Of a DNA stretch of 64,000 nucleotides, positions 17,208-26,017 are shown piece after piece. Each line of letters opens with the position of its first letter. The stretch's first letter is position 1. The position numbers were made by a program, and so were the translations under genes. Under the pieces are notes generated by a model, which was given only the letters and a program-made list of their open reading frames with translations, did not search any database and was not told where the DNA came from. The stretch is from an uncultured Pelagibacteraceae bacterium (GTDB lineage: Bacteria > Pseudomonadota > Alphaproteobacteria > Pelagibacterales > Pelagibacteraceae): assembly GCA_902576785.1 (NCBI GenBank), contig CACGWC010000005.1, positions 1-64,000 on the forward strand, read 5' to 3'.

Positions 17208-18724
17208 TTATTCTCCCTAATTTTTAAAATCACAATGAAAGTAGTATAAATTAGAACAAAATAAAAGAAGATCTTATTACCGTACTTAGCAAAATAAGTT
17301 TTATTAACACGTTTGATTTTTTTAACATCAAAGTATCCTTTTTCTGTAATTTGTTTAATAATTTGGCCTTTGGGATTAACAAAAGCAGATATTCCATTAT
17401 TTGTTGATCTTATAACATTTTTACCTTCTTCAATTGATCTGAATATTGAGTGACTCAAATGTTGTTGAGGTCCAATGGTTTTTCCAAACCAACCATCCTC
17501 AGAAATATTTAATATAAAATCATAATAATTTTTATTTGGATTGATTTTTCCTGAATAGATAATTTCATAACAAATAAGTGGGATAAATTTTAATTGATTT
17601 ATTTCCAAAATTTCTCTCTTATCATCAGCTGAAAATGATTGATATCCTTGAGTTATTTTTTTTAAACCCATTCTTTTAAAAAAATTTTCAAAAGGCAAAA
17701 ATTCTCCAAATGGAACAAGTTTATTCTTATTATACTTATATAATAATTCTGACTCGTTATTTAATACTATTAAAGAATTATAAATTTTATTTTGGTTGAT
17801 ACTATTTATACCCAATATGACCTTATGGTTAGTATTATAATTGTCTTTGAAGATATTTTTGAAAAATTTTAGATCTTTTAAGTATATACCTGTAATAATT
17901 CCCTCTGGGTAAATGAATATTTTTTTTTTTAGGTTCTGTGGATCACTTAGACTAATCAATTCATTAATACTTTTTTCAGTATCTTGGTTTGATAAAAATC
18001 TTTTAATGGGTACATTTGGAGAGACAACTCGAATAATGGAACTTAAATTATCATATTTTTTTTTTTCAAAATTTTTAATAATAAAATTTCCATATAAAAA
18101 GTTGATCATTACTAAGATTAAACTAAGACCAAACATTAAAAACTTAGTTAAGCTTTTATATTTAAAAAAGAATATTACTGGTAATAAAAATATAGTTATT
18201 AATAATAAATTTAATGAATAAGTGCCTATATAAGACAAAATTTGTAAAGAATGTAAATTATTTGAAAGACTGAAAACCACTAAATTCCACGGAAAACCAC
18301 CAAAAATAAAACTTCTTAGAAATTCAATGCCGCCAAAAAATATCGAAAAAATCAATACTGATGATAGTTTATTTTTTAAATTAAAAAAACTACTTAGGAA
18401 AGTAACTAAACCATAAAATATTCCCAAAAATAGAGGAATTACTATTAATGCAAATGGTATAATAAATTTAAAATTTACATCAAATGTCAAAGAATTTGTA
18501 ATCCAATAAAGGTTAGAAATAAAATAACCAAATCCGAAGACCCAACCAACAAAAAATGATATGATTTTTTTATGGGCATAATTTATCAATATATAAAGTA
18601 TTGTCGGAAATGTTAAAAAATTAATAAATACAAAATTATATGGCGGTAAACTAAATGATGTTATTATACCTAAAAATAAACATATAAAATATAGATAAGC
18701 TTTATTTTCTAGAATAGATTTCAA
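17204..18724 (-). CDS. lnt: Apolipoprotein N-acyltransferase
   Basis: 506 aa; adds the third acyl chain to the N-terminal Cys of lipoproteins at the inner membrane. About six to eight N-terminal transmembrane helices (to about residue 215) precede a nitrilase-fold periplasmic domain with the Glu-Lys-Cys triad: [17 protein letters not shown] and [10 protein letters not shown] final helix ends the protein. It starts with TTG that overlaps the ybeY stop as TTGA, and its own end overlaps metK. Substrates in this window include the DUF3576, BON and LptE lipoproteins. Confidence 0.95.
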   Translation of the reverse strand: MKSILENKAYLYFICLFLGIITSFSLPPYNFVFINFLTFPTILYILINYAHKKIISFFVGWVFGFGYFISNLYWITNSLTFDVNFKFIIPFALIVIPLFLGIFYGLVTFLSSFFNLKNKLSSVLIFSIFFGGIEFLRSFIFGGFPWNLVVFSLSNNLHSLQILSYIGTYSLNLLLITIFLLPVIFFFKYKSLTKFLMFGLSLILVMINFLYGNFIIKNFEKKKYDNLSSIIRVVSPNVPIKRFLSNQDTEKSINELISLSDPQNLKKKIFIYPEGIITGIYLKDLKFFKNIFKDNYNTNHKVILGINSINQNKIYNSLIVLNNESELLYKYNKNKLVPFGEFLPFENFFKRMGLKKITQGYQSFSADDKREILEINQLKFIPLICYEIIYSGKINPNKNYYDFILNISEDGWFGKTIGPQQHLSHSIFRSIEEGKNVIRSTNNGISAFVNPKGQIIKQITEKGYFDVKKIKRVNKTYFAKYGNKIFFYFVLIYTTFIVILKIRENK

Positions 18725-19167
18725 TTTATTTTATTCAATTTTTTAAATATTAAATTTTCTTTTTTCTTCATTAAATAATAATCTTTATTTTTTTTATGAT
18801 CATATCCTAAGAGGTGTAAATAACCGTGTATCCACATTTTATCTAATTCATGGTCAAAACTCGATGATTTTGCTCTTCTATTAATTATTTCAAAAGAAAT
18901 TGCTATATCTCCTAAATATATTTTATTTTTTAATTTAACTTTTAAAGGAAAAGAAAGCACGTCTGTAGAAACATTTTTATTTCTAAACTTTGAATTTAGA
19001 TCTTTCATTTTTTTATTATTAGTAAGCATCACAGTAAATTCTTGGTTTTTATTTTTAAAAGCTCTAAATTTAGATAATTTGTTTAATTTTTTTTTGAAGT
19101 AAATTTCTGGTTTTTTTAATCGTTTTTCCCAAATTTTTTTATCTAAAACTATGTTGGCTTTAATCAT
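18721..19167 (-). CDS. ybeY: Endoribonuclease/rRNA maturation factor YbeY
   Basis: 148 aa with the zinc-binding motif HGYLHLLGYDHKK (H-x3-H-x5-H) and the SxDVLSFPL segment (NVSTDVLSFPL) typical of the family. YbeY takes part in 16S rRNA 3' end maturation and 70S quality control. The ATG shares one base with the phoH stop (TAATG), and its stop overlaps the TTG start of lnt. The corC gene found between ybeY and lnt in many relatives is absent. Confidence 0.95.
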   Translation of the reverse strand: MIKANIVLDKKIWEKRLKKPEIYFKKKLNKLSKFRAFKNKNQEFTVMLTNNKKMKDLNSKFRNKNVSTDVLSFPLKVKLKNKIYLGDIAISFEIINRRAKSSSFDHELDKMWIHGYLHLLGYDHKKNKDYYLMKKKENLIFKKLNKIN

Positions 19168-20174
19168 TAATCTGAATTTTTATCAGAATAAGCCTTGACT
19201 ATCTTAGAAACTAGTGGGTGTCTTACAACATCTGTATGATCAAAATCTACTACGGATATCTCCTTTAAATGACCAAGTAATTTTTTTGATCTATTTAAAC
19301 CTGACATTATTTTATTAGGTAAGTCTATTTGGGAAGGATCACCATTAATAACTATTTTGGAATTTTCACCAATTCTTGTTAAGAACATTTTTATTTGAGT
19401 ATCAGTAGCATTTTGTGCTTCATCAAGAATTGCAAAAGAATTTTTTAAAGTTCTTCCCCTCATGAAAGCTAGTGGTGCAATTTCAATATCTCCAATTTCT
19501 ATTTTTTTTTGGATTTTTTCAAAATCTAATAAATCATATAATGAATCATAAAGAGGTCTTAAATAAGGGTCAACTTTTTCTCTCATATCTCCTGGTAAAA
19601 AACCTAATCTCTCACCCGCCTCTACTGCTGGTCTAGATAAAATAATTCTCTCAATTTTTTTTTCCAGCAGCATAGTTAATGCAACCGCAACTGCTAAAAA
19701 AGTTTTACCAGTTCCCGCTGGTCCTGCAGAAATAACAATATCTGATTCTTTTAAAGCTCTTATGTAATTTTTTTGCTTCTCTGATCTTGGTATTACAGAT
19801 TTTTTTGGAGTTTTTATTATGTATTCTACATTTCCACTTTTATTTGTAACTTTCTCATCAATCATAAATTTGTTTACAGAGGATTCTATATCCTTTTTTT
19901 CTAATGTTCCATTATTTAAAAATTGATCTACAAGAAATTGAATTGCATTCTTTATTAATTCATTTTTTTCAGGAGTATTTTTTAATAAAATTGAATTTCC
20001 TCTCGAGTAAATGCTAGTATTTGTAATTTTTTCTAATTCTTTTAAATTATTATTAAATTCTCCTAAAATACCCAAAAGTAATTCATTACTTTGAAATACA
20101 ATACTCAAGGCATTGTTTTCTGAATATACATATTTTAAATCTGGATTAATTTTTGATCTTGCAAAGTTTTTCAA
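19167..20174 (-). CDS. ybeZ: PhoH-like ATPase (YbeZ)
   Basis: 335 aa. A KH-like N-terminal region (about 20-90) is followed by the PhoH ATPase core with Walker A SAGPAGTGKTFLAVA (about residue 150) and Walker B FAILDEAQN, then the FLTRIGENSKIVINGDPSQIDLP motif. Its partner is normally YbeY, encoded directly downstream with a one-base overlap. The reading starts with TTG right after the miaB stop; no nearby in-frame ATG exists, so the weak start may lower its translation relative to miaB. Confidence 0.93.
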   Translation of the reverse strand: MKNFARSKINPDLKYVYSENNALSIVFQSNELLLGILGEFNNNLKELEKITNTSIYSRGNSILLKNTPEKNELIKNAIQFLVDQFLNNGTLEKKDIESSVNKFMIDEKVTNKSGNVEYIIKTPKKSVIPRSEKQKNYIRALKESDIVISAGPAGTGKTFLAVAVALTMLLEKKIERIILSRPAVEAGERLGFLPGDMREKVDPYLRPLYDSLYDLLDFEKIQKKIEIGDIEIAPLAFMRGRTLKNSFAILDEAQNATDTQIKMFLTRIGENSKIVINGDPSQIDLPNKIMSGLNRSKKLLGHLKEISVVDFDHTDVVRHPLVSKIVKAYSDKNSD

Positions 20175-20175
20175 A

Positions 20176-21507
20176 TTATGCCGCTTTCATTTCATCTGTT
20201 ACTTTGCCAAATAAAGAATTTTGGTTACTTTTTTCGATATTAACTTTAATTAATTTGCCAATGTGGCTTTCATTGCCATCAAAAATCACTGAATTTAAAA
20301 ATTTATTTCTTCCAAAAAATTTGTTTTGCTTTTTAAGTTTATTTTCCACTAGTACCTCTAAGGTTTTACCTTCCAAAGATTTATTCAATTCTATTTGATT
20401 ACTAAATAACTTTTCTTGAATAGCTATCAGTCTATTCTTAAGTTTATCTTTATCGGTAATCTCTAATTCCGCAGCTTTTGTCCCTGGTCTTGGACTAAAA
20501 ATAAAAGAGAAAGAATTTATAAATTTAATTTTATTAACTAAATTTATGGTTTCTTTAAAATCATTCTCCGTTTCTCCAGGATATCCAATAATAAAGTCGC
20601 TAGAAAATTTTATATCAGGATTAATTTTGATTAATTTTTCATAAATATTTAAATAATAATTTACAGTATGTTTTCTGTTCATCATTTTTAGTATTCTATC
20701 AGAACCACTTTGAATTGGTAAATGAACAAAAGGCATTAATTTTTTTGAATTTTTGTAACATTCAATGAGGTCATCTGTCATATCTCTTGGATGAGAGGTG
20801 GTATATCTAATTCTACTTATTTCGTTGTATTTGCTGAGTGTATTAATAAGATCTGACAATCGGTATTCTCTAGATCCGTCTATATAAGAATATGCATTTA
20901 CGTTTTGGCCAAGAAACGTTATTTCTCTAGATCCGTTCTTTATCAATCTCTCAGCTTCATCAATAATGCTTTTGAATGGTCGAGAATATTCTGGTCCTCT
21001 AGTATAAGGAACAACACAAAAGTGACAAAACTTATCACAACCTTCCTGGATTGTTAAAAAAGATGAAACATTGGTATTGTTATTTTTGATATTATCGAAG
21101 TACCTAAACTTTGAAACTGAGTCAAATTCAGTTTCTTCAACTTTTTTTTCTTCCTCAAAACTTTTTAAAAATTTATTTATTTTTTGATAAGATTGAGGAC
21201 CTATGACCAAATCTATATATTTTTCTCTATTAAGCATCTCAGTATTTTCTGCTTGTGCAACGCAACCTGCAACAACCATTATTGGTTTTTTTTTACCTTT
21301 ATATAATTTTTTAACTCTTCCAATTTCATGATAAACTTTATCTTTAGCTTTATCTCTAATATGACAAGTATTTAAAATATAACAATCGGCCTCATCTTGA
21401 TTTTCAGTTTTGTTATAACCTATCGCTCTAACAGCATCATATATCCTGCGAGAGTCGTACTCATTCATTTGACAACCAAATGTCTTTATAAAAACTTTCT
21501 TATGCAT
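20176..21507 (-). CDS. miaB: tRNA-2-methylthio-N6-isopentenyladenosine37 synthase MiaB
   Basis: 443 aa radical-SAM methylthiotransferase acting on A37 of tRNAs reading U-starting codons. The N-terminal UPF0004 domain (about 1-125) carries TFGCQMNEYDS with the first cluster Cys; the radical-SAM motif CDKFCHFCVVPYTRG (CxxxCxxC) lies at about residue 158; a TRAM domain (about 375-440) ends the protein. It lies 3 bp downstream of fur on the same strand. Confidence 0.97.
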   Translation of the reverse strand: MHKKVFIKTFGCQMNEYDSRRIYDAVRAIGYNKTENQDEADCYILNTCHIRDKAKDKVYHEIGRVKKLYKGKKKPIMVVAGCVAQAENTEMLNREKYIDLVIGPQSYQKINKFLKSFEEEKKVEETEFDSVSKFRYFDNIKNNNTNVSSFLTIQEGCDKFCHFCVVPYTRGPEYSRPFKSIIDEAERLIKNGSREITFLGQNVNAYSYIDGSREYRLSDLINTLSKYNEISRIRYTTSHPRDMTDDLIECYKNSKKLMPFVHLPIQSGSDRILKMMNRKHTVNYYLNIYEKLIKINPDIKFSSDFIIGYPGETENDFKETINLVNKIKFINSFSFIFSPRPGTKAAELEITDKDKLKNRLIAIQEKLFSNQIELNKSLEGKTLEVLVENKLKKQNKFFGRNKFLNSVIFDGNESHIGKLIKVNIEKSNQNSLFGKVTDEMKAA

Positions 21508-21510
21508 GAA

Positions 21511-21930
21511 TTATTTTTTTTTAATTCCGTATAATTCTAATTTGTGGTCAACGAGTTTGTAGCCGTATTTATCAGCAATTTTTTTTTGTAATTCTTCGAT
21601 CTCCTCGTCAACAAATTCTATTATTTCTCCAGTTTTAATATCAATTAAGTGATTATGATCATCATTTAGCTCATATCTTGCTTTGCCAGATTTAAAATCA
21701 TGTTTTGTTAAAATTCCAGCTTCTTCAAAAAGTTTGACTGTTCTATAAACTGTAGCAATACTAATTTTAGAATCTATTTGAGAAACTCTATTGTATAATT
21801 CATCAACATCTGGGTGATCCGACTCTCCATATGTTTTTTTGGACTCTGATATTACTCTTGCGATTATCCTTCTTTGATCTGTAAGTTTTACTCCATTTTT
21901 TTGGCATTTTTCTTCGATCGTTTCTAGCAT
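21511..21930 (-). CDS. fur: Fur-family metal-responsive regulator (Fur/Mur)
   Basis: 139 aa. Winged helix at about residues 10-85 (VKLTDQRRIIARVI, KISIATVYRTVKLF), hinge, and dimerisation domain with metal ligands in ARYELNDDHNHLIDI and GEIIEFVDEEIEEL. The C-terminal CxxC pairs of gamma-proteobacterial Fur are absent, typical for alphaproteobacterial Fur/Mur. It may respond to Fe(II) or Mn(II). Position between tsaB and miaB is conserved in the class, minus rimI. It is a candidate reader of the Fur-like palindromes at 1126-1223, distinct from the Irr protein at 4.4 kb. Confidence 0.92.
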   Translation of the reverse strand: MLETIEEKCQKNGVKLTDQRRIIARVISESKKTYGESDHPDVDELYNRVSQIDSKISIATVYRTVKLFEEAGILTKHDFKSGKARYELNDDHNHLIDIKTGEIIEFVDEEIEELQKKIADKYGYKLVDHKLELYGIKKK

Positions 21931-21938
21931 GGTTTATT

Positions 21939-22316
21939 TTAACTCGAGTAAAGGGGTTTAATCAAATTAATATTTGTAAAATTTTTTTTTTCAATTTTTA
22001 CTAACTGATCTACACCATTTTCGGTTAAGTGTTCACTCAAAAATCCATATAAATCAATATTTTTTGCAAAAGCAATACCTTTAGCAATTGCTATTGAATT
22101 TCTAATGCTTGAGATTTTGCCAGGCCCTTGATTCACAAATATTTCACTTATTTTATCTAAATTTGAATTATGTTGTTTAAGGAAATTTAAAATTAATATC
22201 ATTATTTTGTCAAAATTTTCTCTACTGTTTATATGAGCGGTAGTATAAGATTCTGTATTAGTTATGAGAGAAAATAAAATTTTATCATCTGCAGCATTAA
22301 TAACTAAAATATTCAT
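21939..22316 (-). CDS. tsaB: Truncated TsaB-like protein (t6A biosynthesis)
   Basis: Resembles only the N-terminal actin-like half of TsaB, the scaffold of the TsaBDE complex that makes threonylcarbamoyl-A37. It starts MNILVINAADDK and has IFVNQGPGKISSIRNSIAIAKGIA, the family GPGxFTGxR-type loop. About 125 aa against the usual 210-230, so the second domain is missing. The N-terminal half mediates TsaD contact, so function could survive. An in-frame ATG at 22328 would add four residues. Order tsaB-fur is conserved, with rimI lost. Its start region overlaps the head of the divergent deacetylase gene. Confidence 0.75.
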   Translation of the reverse strand: MNILVINAADDKILFSLITNTESYTTAHINSRENFDKIMILILNFLKQHNSNLDKISEIFVNQGPGKISSIRNSIAIAKGIAFAKNIDLYGFLSEHLTENGVDQLVKIEKKNFTNINLIKPLYSS

Positions 22317-23316
22317 TTTTTTTATCATTTTTTTAAACGTTAAAGCTGAAGTAGTAAATAAAAAATATTTTAAAAATGAACAGGGTGTTTTGGCAATTAT
22401 GTATCATAGATTTGAAGAAAATAAGTATCCATCTACAAATATAAGATTAAATATATTTAAAAAACATATTAATTTAATAAAAGAAAACAATTTAAATTTT
22501 TATAATCCTAGTGAATTTTCAAAAAATTTTAATAAAGTCAAGGATCAAAAGAAAATCTTACTAACTATTGATGATGCATTTACATCGTTCTATGAAAATG
22601 CTTGGCCAATATTAAAAAAAGAAAAAATTCCATTTATTTTATTTGTCTCAACAAAGGCAGTCGGGAATAAAGGATACATGAACTGGAACCAAATAAAAGA
22701 AGTAGAAAAAGCGAATTTCGCATACATTGGTAATCATTCACATTCACACGATTATTTGACTAAATTTACTTTTCGAAAGTTTGTAGAAGATATTGAGAAA
22801 TCAATTAAAATTTTTAATGACAAATTAGGTTATAATCCAATTTTTTTTTCATATCCTTTCGGTGAATATAATTTAGATCAGAAAAATTATATTTCAAACA
22901 ATTTTGAATTCGCATTTGGTCAACATTCAGGTGTTATCGATTTAAATAAAGATAGATATGAACTACCAAGATTTCCTTTAAACGAAAAATACGGAGAAAT
23001 AAAAAGATTTAAAGAGGTAATGTCTTATTTGCCACTTCAATATAGAATTATTAAACCTGAAAACAAATTTATGAATGATGGAGAAAACCCGCCTAAAATG
23101 ACAATAGAATTTTTTAAAGATCAAAAAAATTTAGAAAAAATTAATTGTTTTTCAAATGAAGGCTCAAAATGGAGAAAAACAAATATTGTCTTAATTGATA
23201 ACATATTAAATATTAATTTTGCAGATAAGTTTATTGAAAGAAGAGGAAGAATTAACTGTTCTTTAAAAGATGAAAATGGGTGGAGATTTTCAGGTTTTCA
23301 ATTTGTTCAAAATTAA
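22264..23316 (+). CDS. Exported polysaccharide deacetylase (NodB-like)
   Basis: 350 aa, with a hydrophobic N-terminus (TKIFIFFIIFLNVKAE) serving as signal peptide or anchor. The NodB homology domain occupies about residues 45-215: LAIMYHRFEENKYP, LLTIDDAFTSFYE (Asp-Asp metal/base motif), IGNHSHSHDYL (HxxxH zinc ligands) and FFSYPFGEYN. The enzyme class removes acetyl groups from amino sugars of peptidoglycan or exopolysaccharide. The C-terminal 110 residues look like a separate beta-rich domain. The only in-frame canonical start (ATG 22264) places its first 50-65 bases antisense to the start of tsaB. It meets the glucosaminidase gene tail to tail with a 4-bp overlap. Confidence 0.85.
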   Translation: MRENKILSSAALITKIFIFFIIFLNVKAEVVNKKYFKNEQGVLAIMYHRFEENKYPSTNIRLNIFKKHINLIKENNLNFYNPSEFSKNFNKVKDQKKILLTIDDAFTSFYENAWPILKKEKIPFILFVSTKAVGNKGYMNWNQIKEVEKANFAYIGNHSHSHDYLTKFTFRKFVEDIEKSIKIFNDKLGYNPIFFSYPFGEYNLDQKNYISNNFEFAFGQHSGVIDLNKDRYELPRFPLNEKYGEIKRFKEVMSYLPLQYRIIKPENKFMNDGENPPKMTIEFFKDQKNLEKINCFSNEGSKWRKTNIVLIDNILNINFADKFIERRGRINCSLKDENGWRFSGFQFVQN

Positions 23317-24404
23317 ATTAATTTTTTAGTCTTATTACTTATCGGCATTATATTAACATCATCAAAATCTTTAAGAGAATTTTGCTTTATAATTTGTTTT
23401 AAAACATCAATGTACTGTTGCCCCGTCTCCGCGTATTTGTCTAAATAATTTACCAACTTTAAACTATCTAATTTTTCATCGTTGTCTCTTTGAATTGCTC
23501 TTTCTTTTCTAAATTCGATATAACTGCTGTGAGTATTTAAATTTCTCTGATATGCTCTGACTGATGCTTTAAGAACTGCAAACTTTGCTACTTTATGTTT
23601 TGCATCTTTGTCAACACCTGCTGGTCTAATACCTTCCCCATTCCAAGTCCATTGTCCAAATAATGCATTACCCTCTTGTGCAAATCTTGATGTTCCCCAT
23701 CCAGTTTCTTTAGCCGCTTGTGCAAGCGCTAGAGAGACTGGCACTTCATCCATTCTAACTTTCAGAGAATAAAAATCTCCGTCTCTTAAACCATATTGTT
23801 TAAATTTTTCTTTTAACCAATTCTTTTCTTTTTGAGTGTTGATACTCTTGCTTAATATTCTGAATAATTCCTTTCTATCAAGTCGAATTTTAGCATTCTC
23901 TTCAACTATTAAAGGTAAAACTATTTGTATAAATAATCTCTTTCTCTTTTTTGAACTCTCAATACTTTTAATCTCCCTTGGAAGATGGTCAATTTTATTA
24001 CCGATGTTTACTAACTTAGTATCTCTAACTCTTTCAAGATTATAATTTGTATCTTTGAATAATTGTTCTATTGTTCTAGCATCAAATCTTATTGAATTTT
24101 GCCCCTCATCGTCTGTACTGAAGAAATCAATGTCAGCAAAAATATTTTTCAGATTCAGTTTATTTGTTTTAGTTTCTTTCTCCCCATCAAGGATTTTATT
24201 TCTTTTTTCTAATTCTTGGTCAAAATTCACACCAGCGTTTGAGATTATAGATTTTTGAAAATTTAGATTTTTATCTAAAAAGTTACTTACAGTTGGTAAT
24301 AAAAAAAATGAGAATATTACAAAAATACTAATAATAGAAAATCTAAATATATTATTTTTCTTTTTCTTCTCTTTAATATTTTTAATTTTTGTACGCCTAA
24401 TCAT
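23313..24404 (-). CDS. Membrane-anchored Bax-like glucosaminidase
   Basis: 363 aa with a basic N-terminus and one transmembrane helix (about 20-42), then a long helical linker and a C-terminal glucosaminidase domain (PF01832-like, about 215-350). Key segment: LALAQAAKETGWGTSRFAQEGNALFGQWTW, in which the Glu of KETGWG is the likely catalytic acid. The pattern matches E. coli Bax and FlgJ-like peptidoglycan hydrolases rather than flagellar FlgJ, and no flagellar genes are near. Periplasmic action on glycan strands is expected. It follows nfu on the same strand and converges with the deacetylase. Confidence 0.85.
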   Translation of the reverse strand: MIRRTKIKNIKEKKKKNNIFRFSIISIFVIFSFFLLPTVSNFLDKNLNFQKSIISNAGVNFDQELEKRNKILDGEKETKTNKLNLKNIFADIDFFSTDDEGQNSIRFDARTIEQLFKDTNYNLERVRDTKLVNIGNKIDHLPREIKSIESSKKRKRLFIQIVLPLIVEENAKIRLDRKELFRILSKSINTQKEKNWLKEKFKQYGLRDGDFYSLKVRMDEVPVSLALAQAAKETGWGTSRFAQEGNALFGQWTWNGEGIRPAGVDKDAKHKVAKFAVLKASVRAYQRNLNTHSSYIEFRKERAIQRDNDEKLDSLKLVNYLDKYAETGQQYIDVLKQIIKQNSLKDFDDVNIMPISNKTKKLI

Positions 24405-24432
24405 TTATTTCAATATAATTATTATTATTTAA

Positions 24433-24975
24433 TTATATAGCTAAAACTTCTTTAACTTCAGGAATGTAATGACAAAGTAGGTTTTCTACGCCTTTTTTTA
24501 AAGTAAGAGTTGAAGATGGACAACCTGAGCAACTTCCCTTTAACAAAACTTTAACTTTTCCGTCCTTGAATTCTTGAAACTTTATATCACCTCCATCTCT
24601 TGCTACAGCGGGTCTGATTTTAGAGTCTAATATACTTATAATTTTTTTTTCAATTTCTGAATAATTTTTGTTTTGCTCTTCTTCATTTAATTTATCGATA
24701 ATGCATGTATTGCCATTTGCATAATGCTCATTGATATAAGATATAACGATATGCTGAATATCTTCCCATTTTTTACTCTCTTCTTTATTTATAGAAAGGA
24801 AATCTTCCCCTAAGAATACTCCAGTTACACCATTTACCTGTAATAAATTCTTTATGAGCAAATTATTTGTATCTTCCTGATTTAAAACCTCTAAAGGACC
24901 AACATTAGATACTTTTCTGCCAGGTAGAAACTTTAATGAATTTGGATTTGGTGTATTTTCAGTTTGTATAAACAT
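24433..24975 (-). CDS. Nfu-type Fe-S cluster carrier protein
   Basis: 180 aa with two domains: N-terminal Nfu_N (about 1-88; FIQTENTPNPNSLKFLPGR) and C-terminal NifU-like domain (about 103-180) with the cluster-binding CxxC in GSCSGCPSSTLTLKKGV. It carries 4Fe-4S clusters from the SUF scaffold to apoproteins such as MiaB, encoded a few genes away. It follows trpS with a 37-bp gap, the conserved alphaproteobacterial order; the universal-stress gene sometimes found between them is missing. Confidence 0.93.
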   Translation of the reverse strand: MFIQTENTPNPNSLKFLPGRKVSNVGPLEVLNQEDTNNLLIKNLLQVNGVTGVFLGEDFLSINKEESKKWEDIQHIVISYINEHYANGNTCIIDKLNEEEQNKNYSEIEKKIISILDSKIRPAVARDGGDIKFQEFKDGKVKVLLKGSCSGCPSSTLTLKKGVENLLCHYIPEVKEVLAI

Positions 24976-25012
24976 AGGCTTTATATAATGTTTATTTCAA
25001 AATATTAAATGA

Positions 25013-26014
25013 TTAAAAACCAACTATTTCTTTTATCTTTTTAACTTTTTTAGACGAAATATCCTGCGCTTTTGCTGCACCATCCTCTAAAATTTGATCT
25101 ATATAATTATTGTCTGACAACAATTTTTGTATTTCTTTTGATATAGGTGATAGTTGTGTCACAATTATTTCAGAGAGTTTATTTTTTAAATCAGAAAAAT
25201 TTTTTCCCTCAAATTCGCTAAATGTATCAGTAATATTTTGATTACTTAAGCTAGAATAAATACCCATCAAATTTTCTGCTTCTGGTCTGCCCTTAAGTCC
25301 TTCTACATTTCCAGGTAAAGTATCATTATCAGTTTTTGCTTTTTTTATTTTGTTAATAATTTGATCCTCTGTATCTGTTAAATTGATCCTACTTCCTTCA
25401 GCAATATCTGACTTACTCATTTTTTTTGTGCCATCTCTCAAACTCATTATTCTTGAAAAATTTTTTTGTATGAGGGGCTCAGGAAGTCTTAGAAAATCTG
25501 GGCATTTGTATTCGTTATTAAATTTTTGAGCTATATCTCTACAAAGTTCTAGATGCTGTTTTTGATCATCTCCAACTGGCACATGAGTAGCATCATACAA
25601 AAGAATATCAGAGGCCATTAGAATTGGATAAATATATAAACCAACACTAGCTTTTTCTTTGTCTTTTCCAGCTTTCTCTTTGAATTGTGTCATTCTATTT
25701 AGCCAACCCATTCTCGCAATACATCCTAAAATCCAAGAACCCTCAGCATGTGCGGGAACTAAAGATTGATTAAATATTATACTATTTTTTGGATCAATAC
25801 CGCTTGCTATAAACGCTGCTGCTGTCTCCCTAATATTATTTTTTAACTCTGTAGGATCTTGCATTACTGTGATGGCATGAAGATCAACAACACAAAAAAT
25901 GCAGTTGTTATCTTTATTATTTTGTAAATCTACAAAATTTTTTATTGCGCCTATATAGTTGCCAAGATGTAAATTTCCCGTTGGTTGAACTCCTGAAAAA
26001 ATTTTTTTAGACAT
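25013..26014 (-). CDS. trpS: Tryptophanyl-tRNA synthetase
   Basis: 333 aa class I synthetase. [18 protein letters not shown] holds the HIGH-like motif (HLGN) and [14 protein letters not shown] the KMSKS loop. Length fits bacterial TrpRS. It lies 3 bp downstream of murJ on the same strand and is likely co-transcribed with it. Confidence 0.98.
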   Translation of the reverse strand: MSKKIFSGVQPTGNLHLGNYIGAIKNFVDLQNNKDNNCIFCVVDLHAITVMQDPTELKNNIRETAAAFIASGIDPKNSIIFNQSLVPAHAEGSWILGCIARMGWLNRMTQFKEKAGKDKEKASVGLYIYPILMASDILLYDATHVPVGDDQKQHLELCRDIAQKFNNEYKCPDFLRLPEPLIQKNFSRIMSLRDGTKKMSKSDIAEGSRINLTDTEDQIINKIKKAKTDNDTLPGNVEGLKGRPEAENLMGIYSSLSNQNITDTFSEFEGKNFSDLKNKLSEIIVTQLSPISKEIQKLLSDNNYIDQILEDGAAKAQDISSKKVKKIKEIVGF

Positions 26015-26017
26015 AAT

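Noticed and set aside
17204..17300. SAM riboswitch before metK
   Set aside because: metK overlaps lnt by 4 nt, so there is no leader; no matching structure seen.
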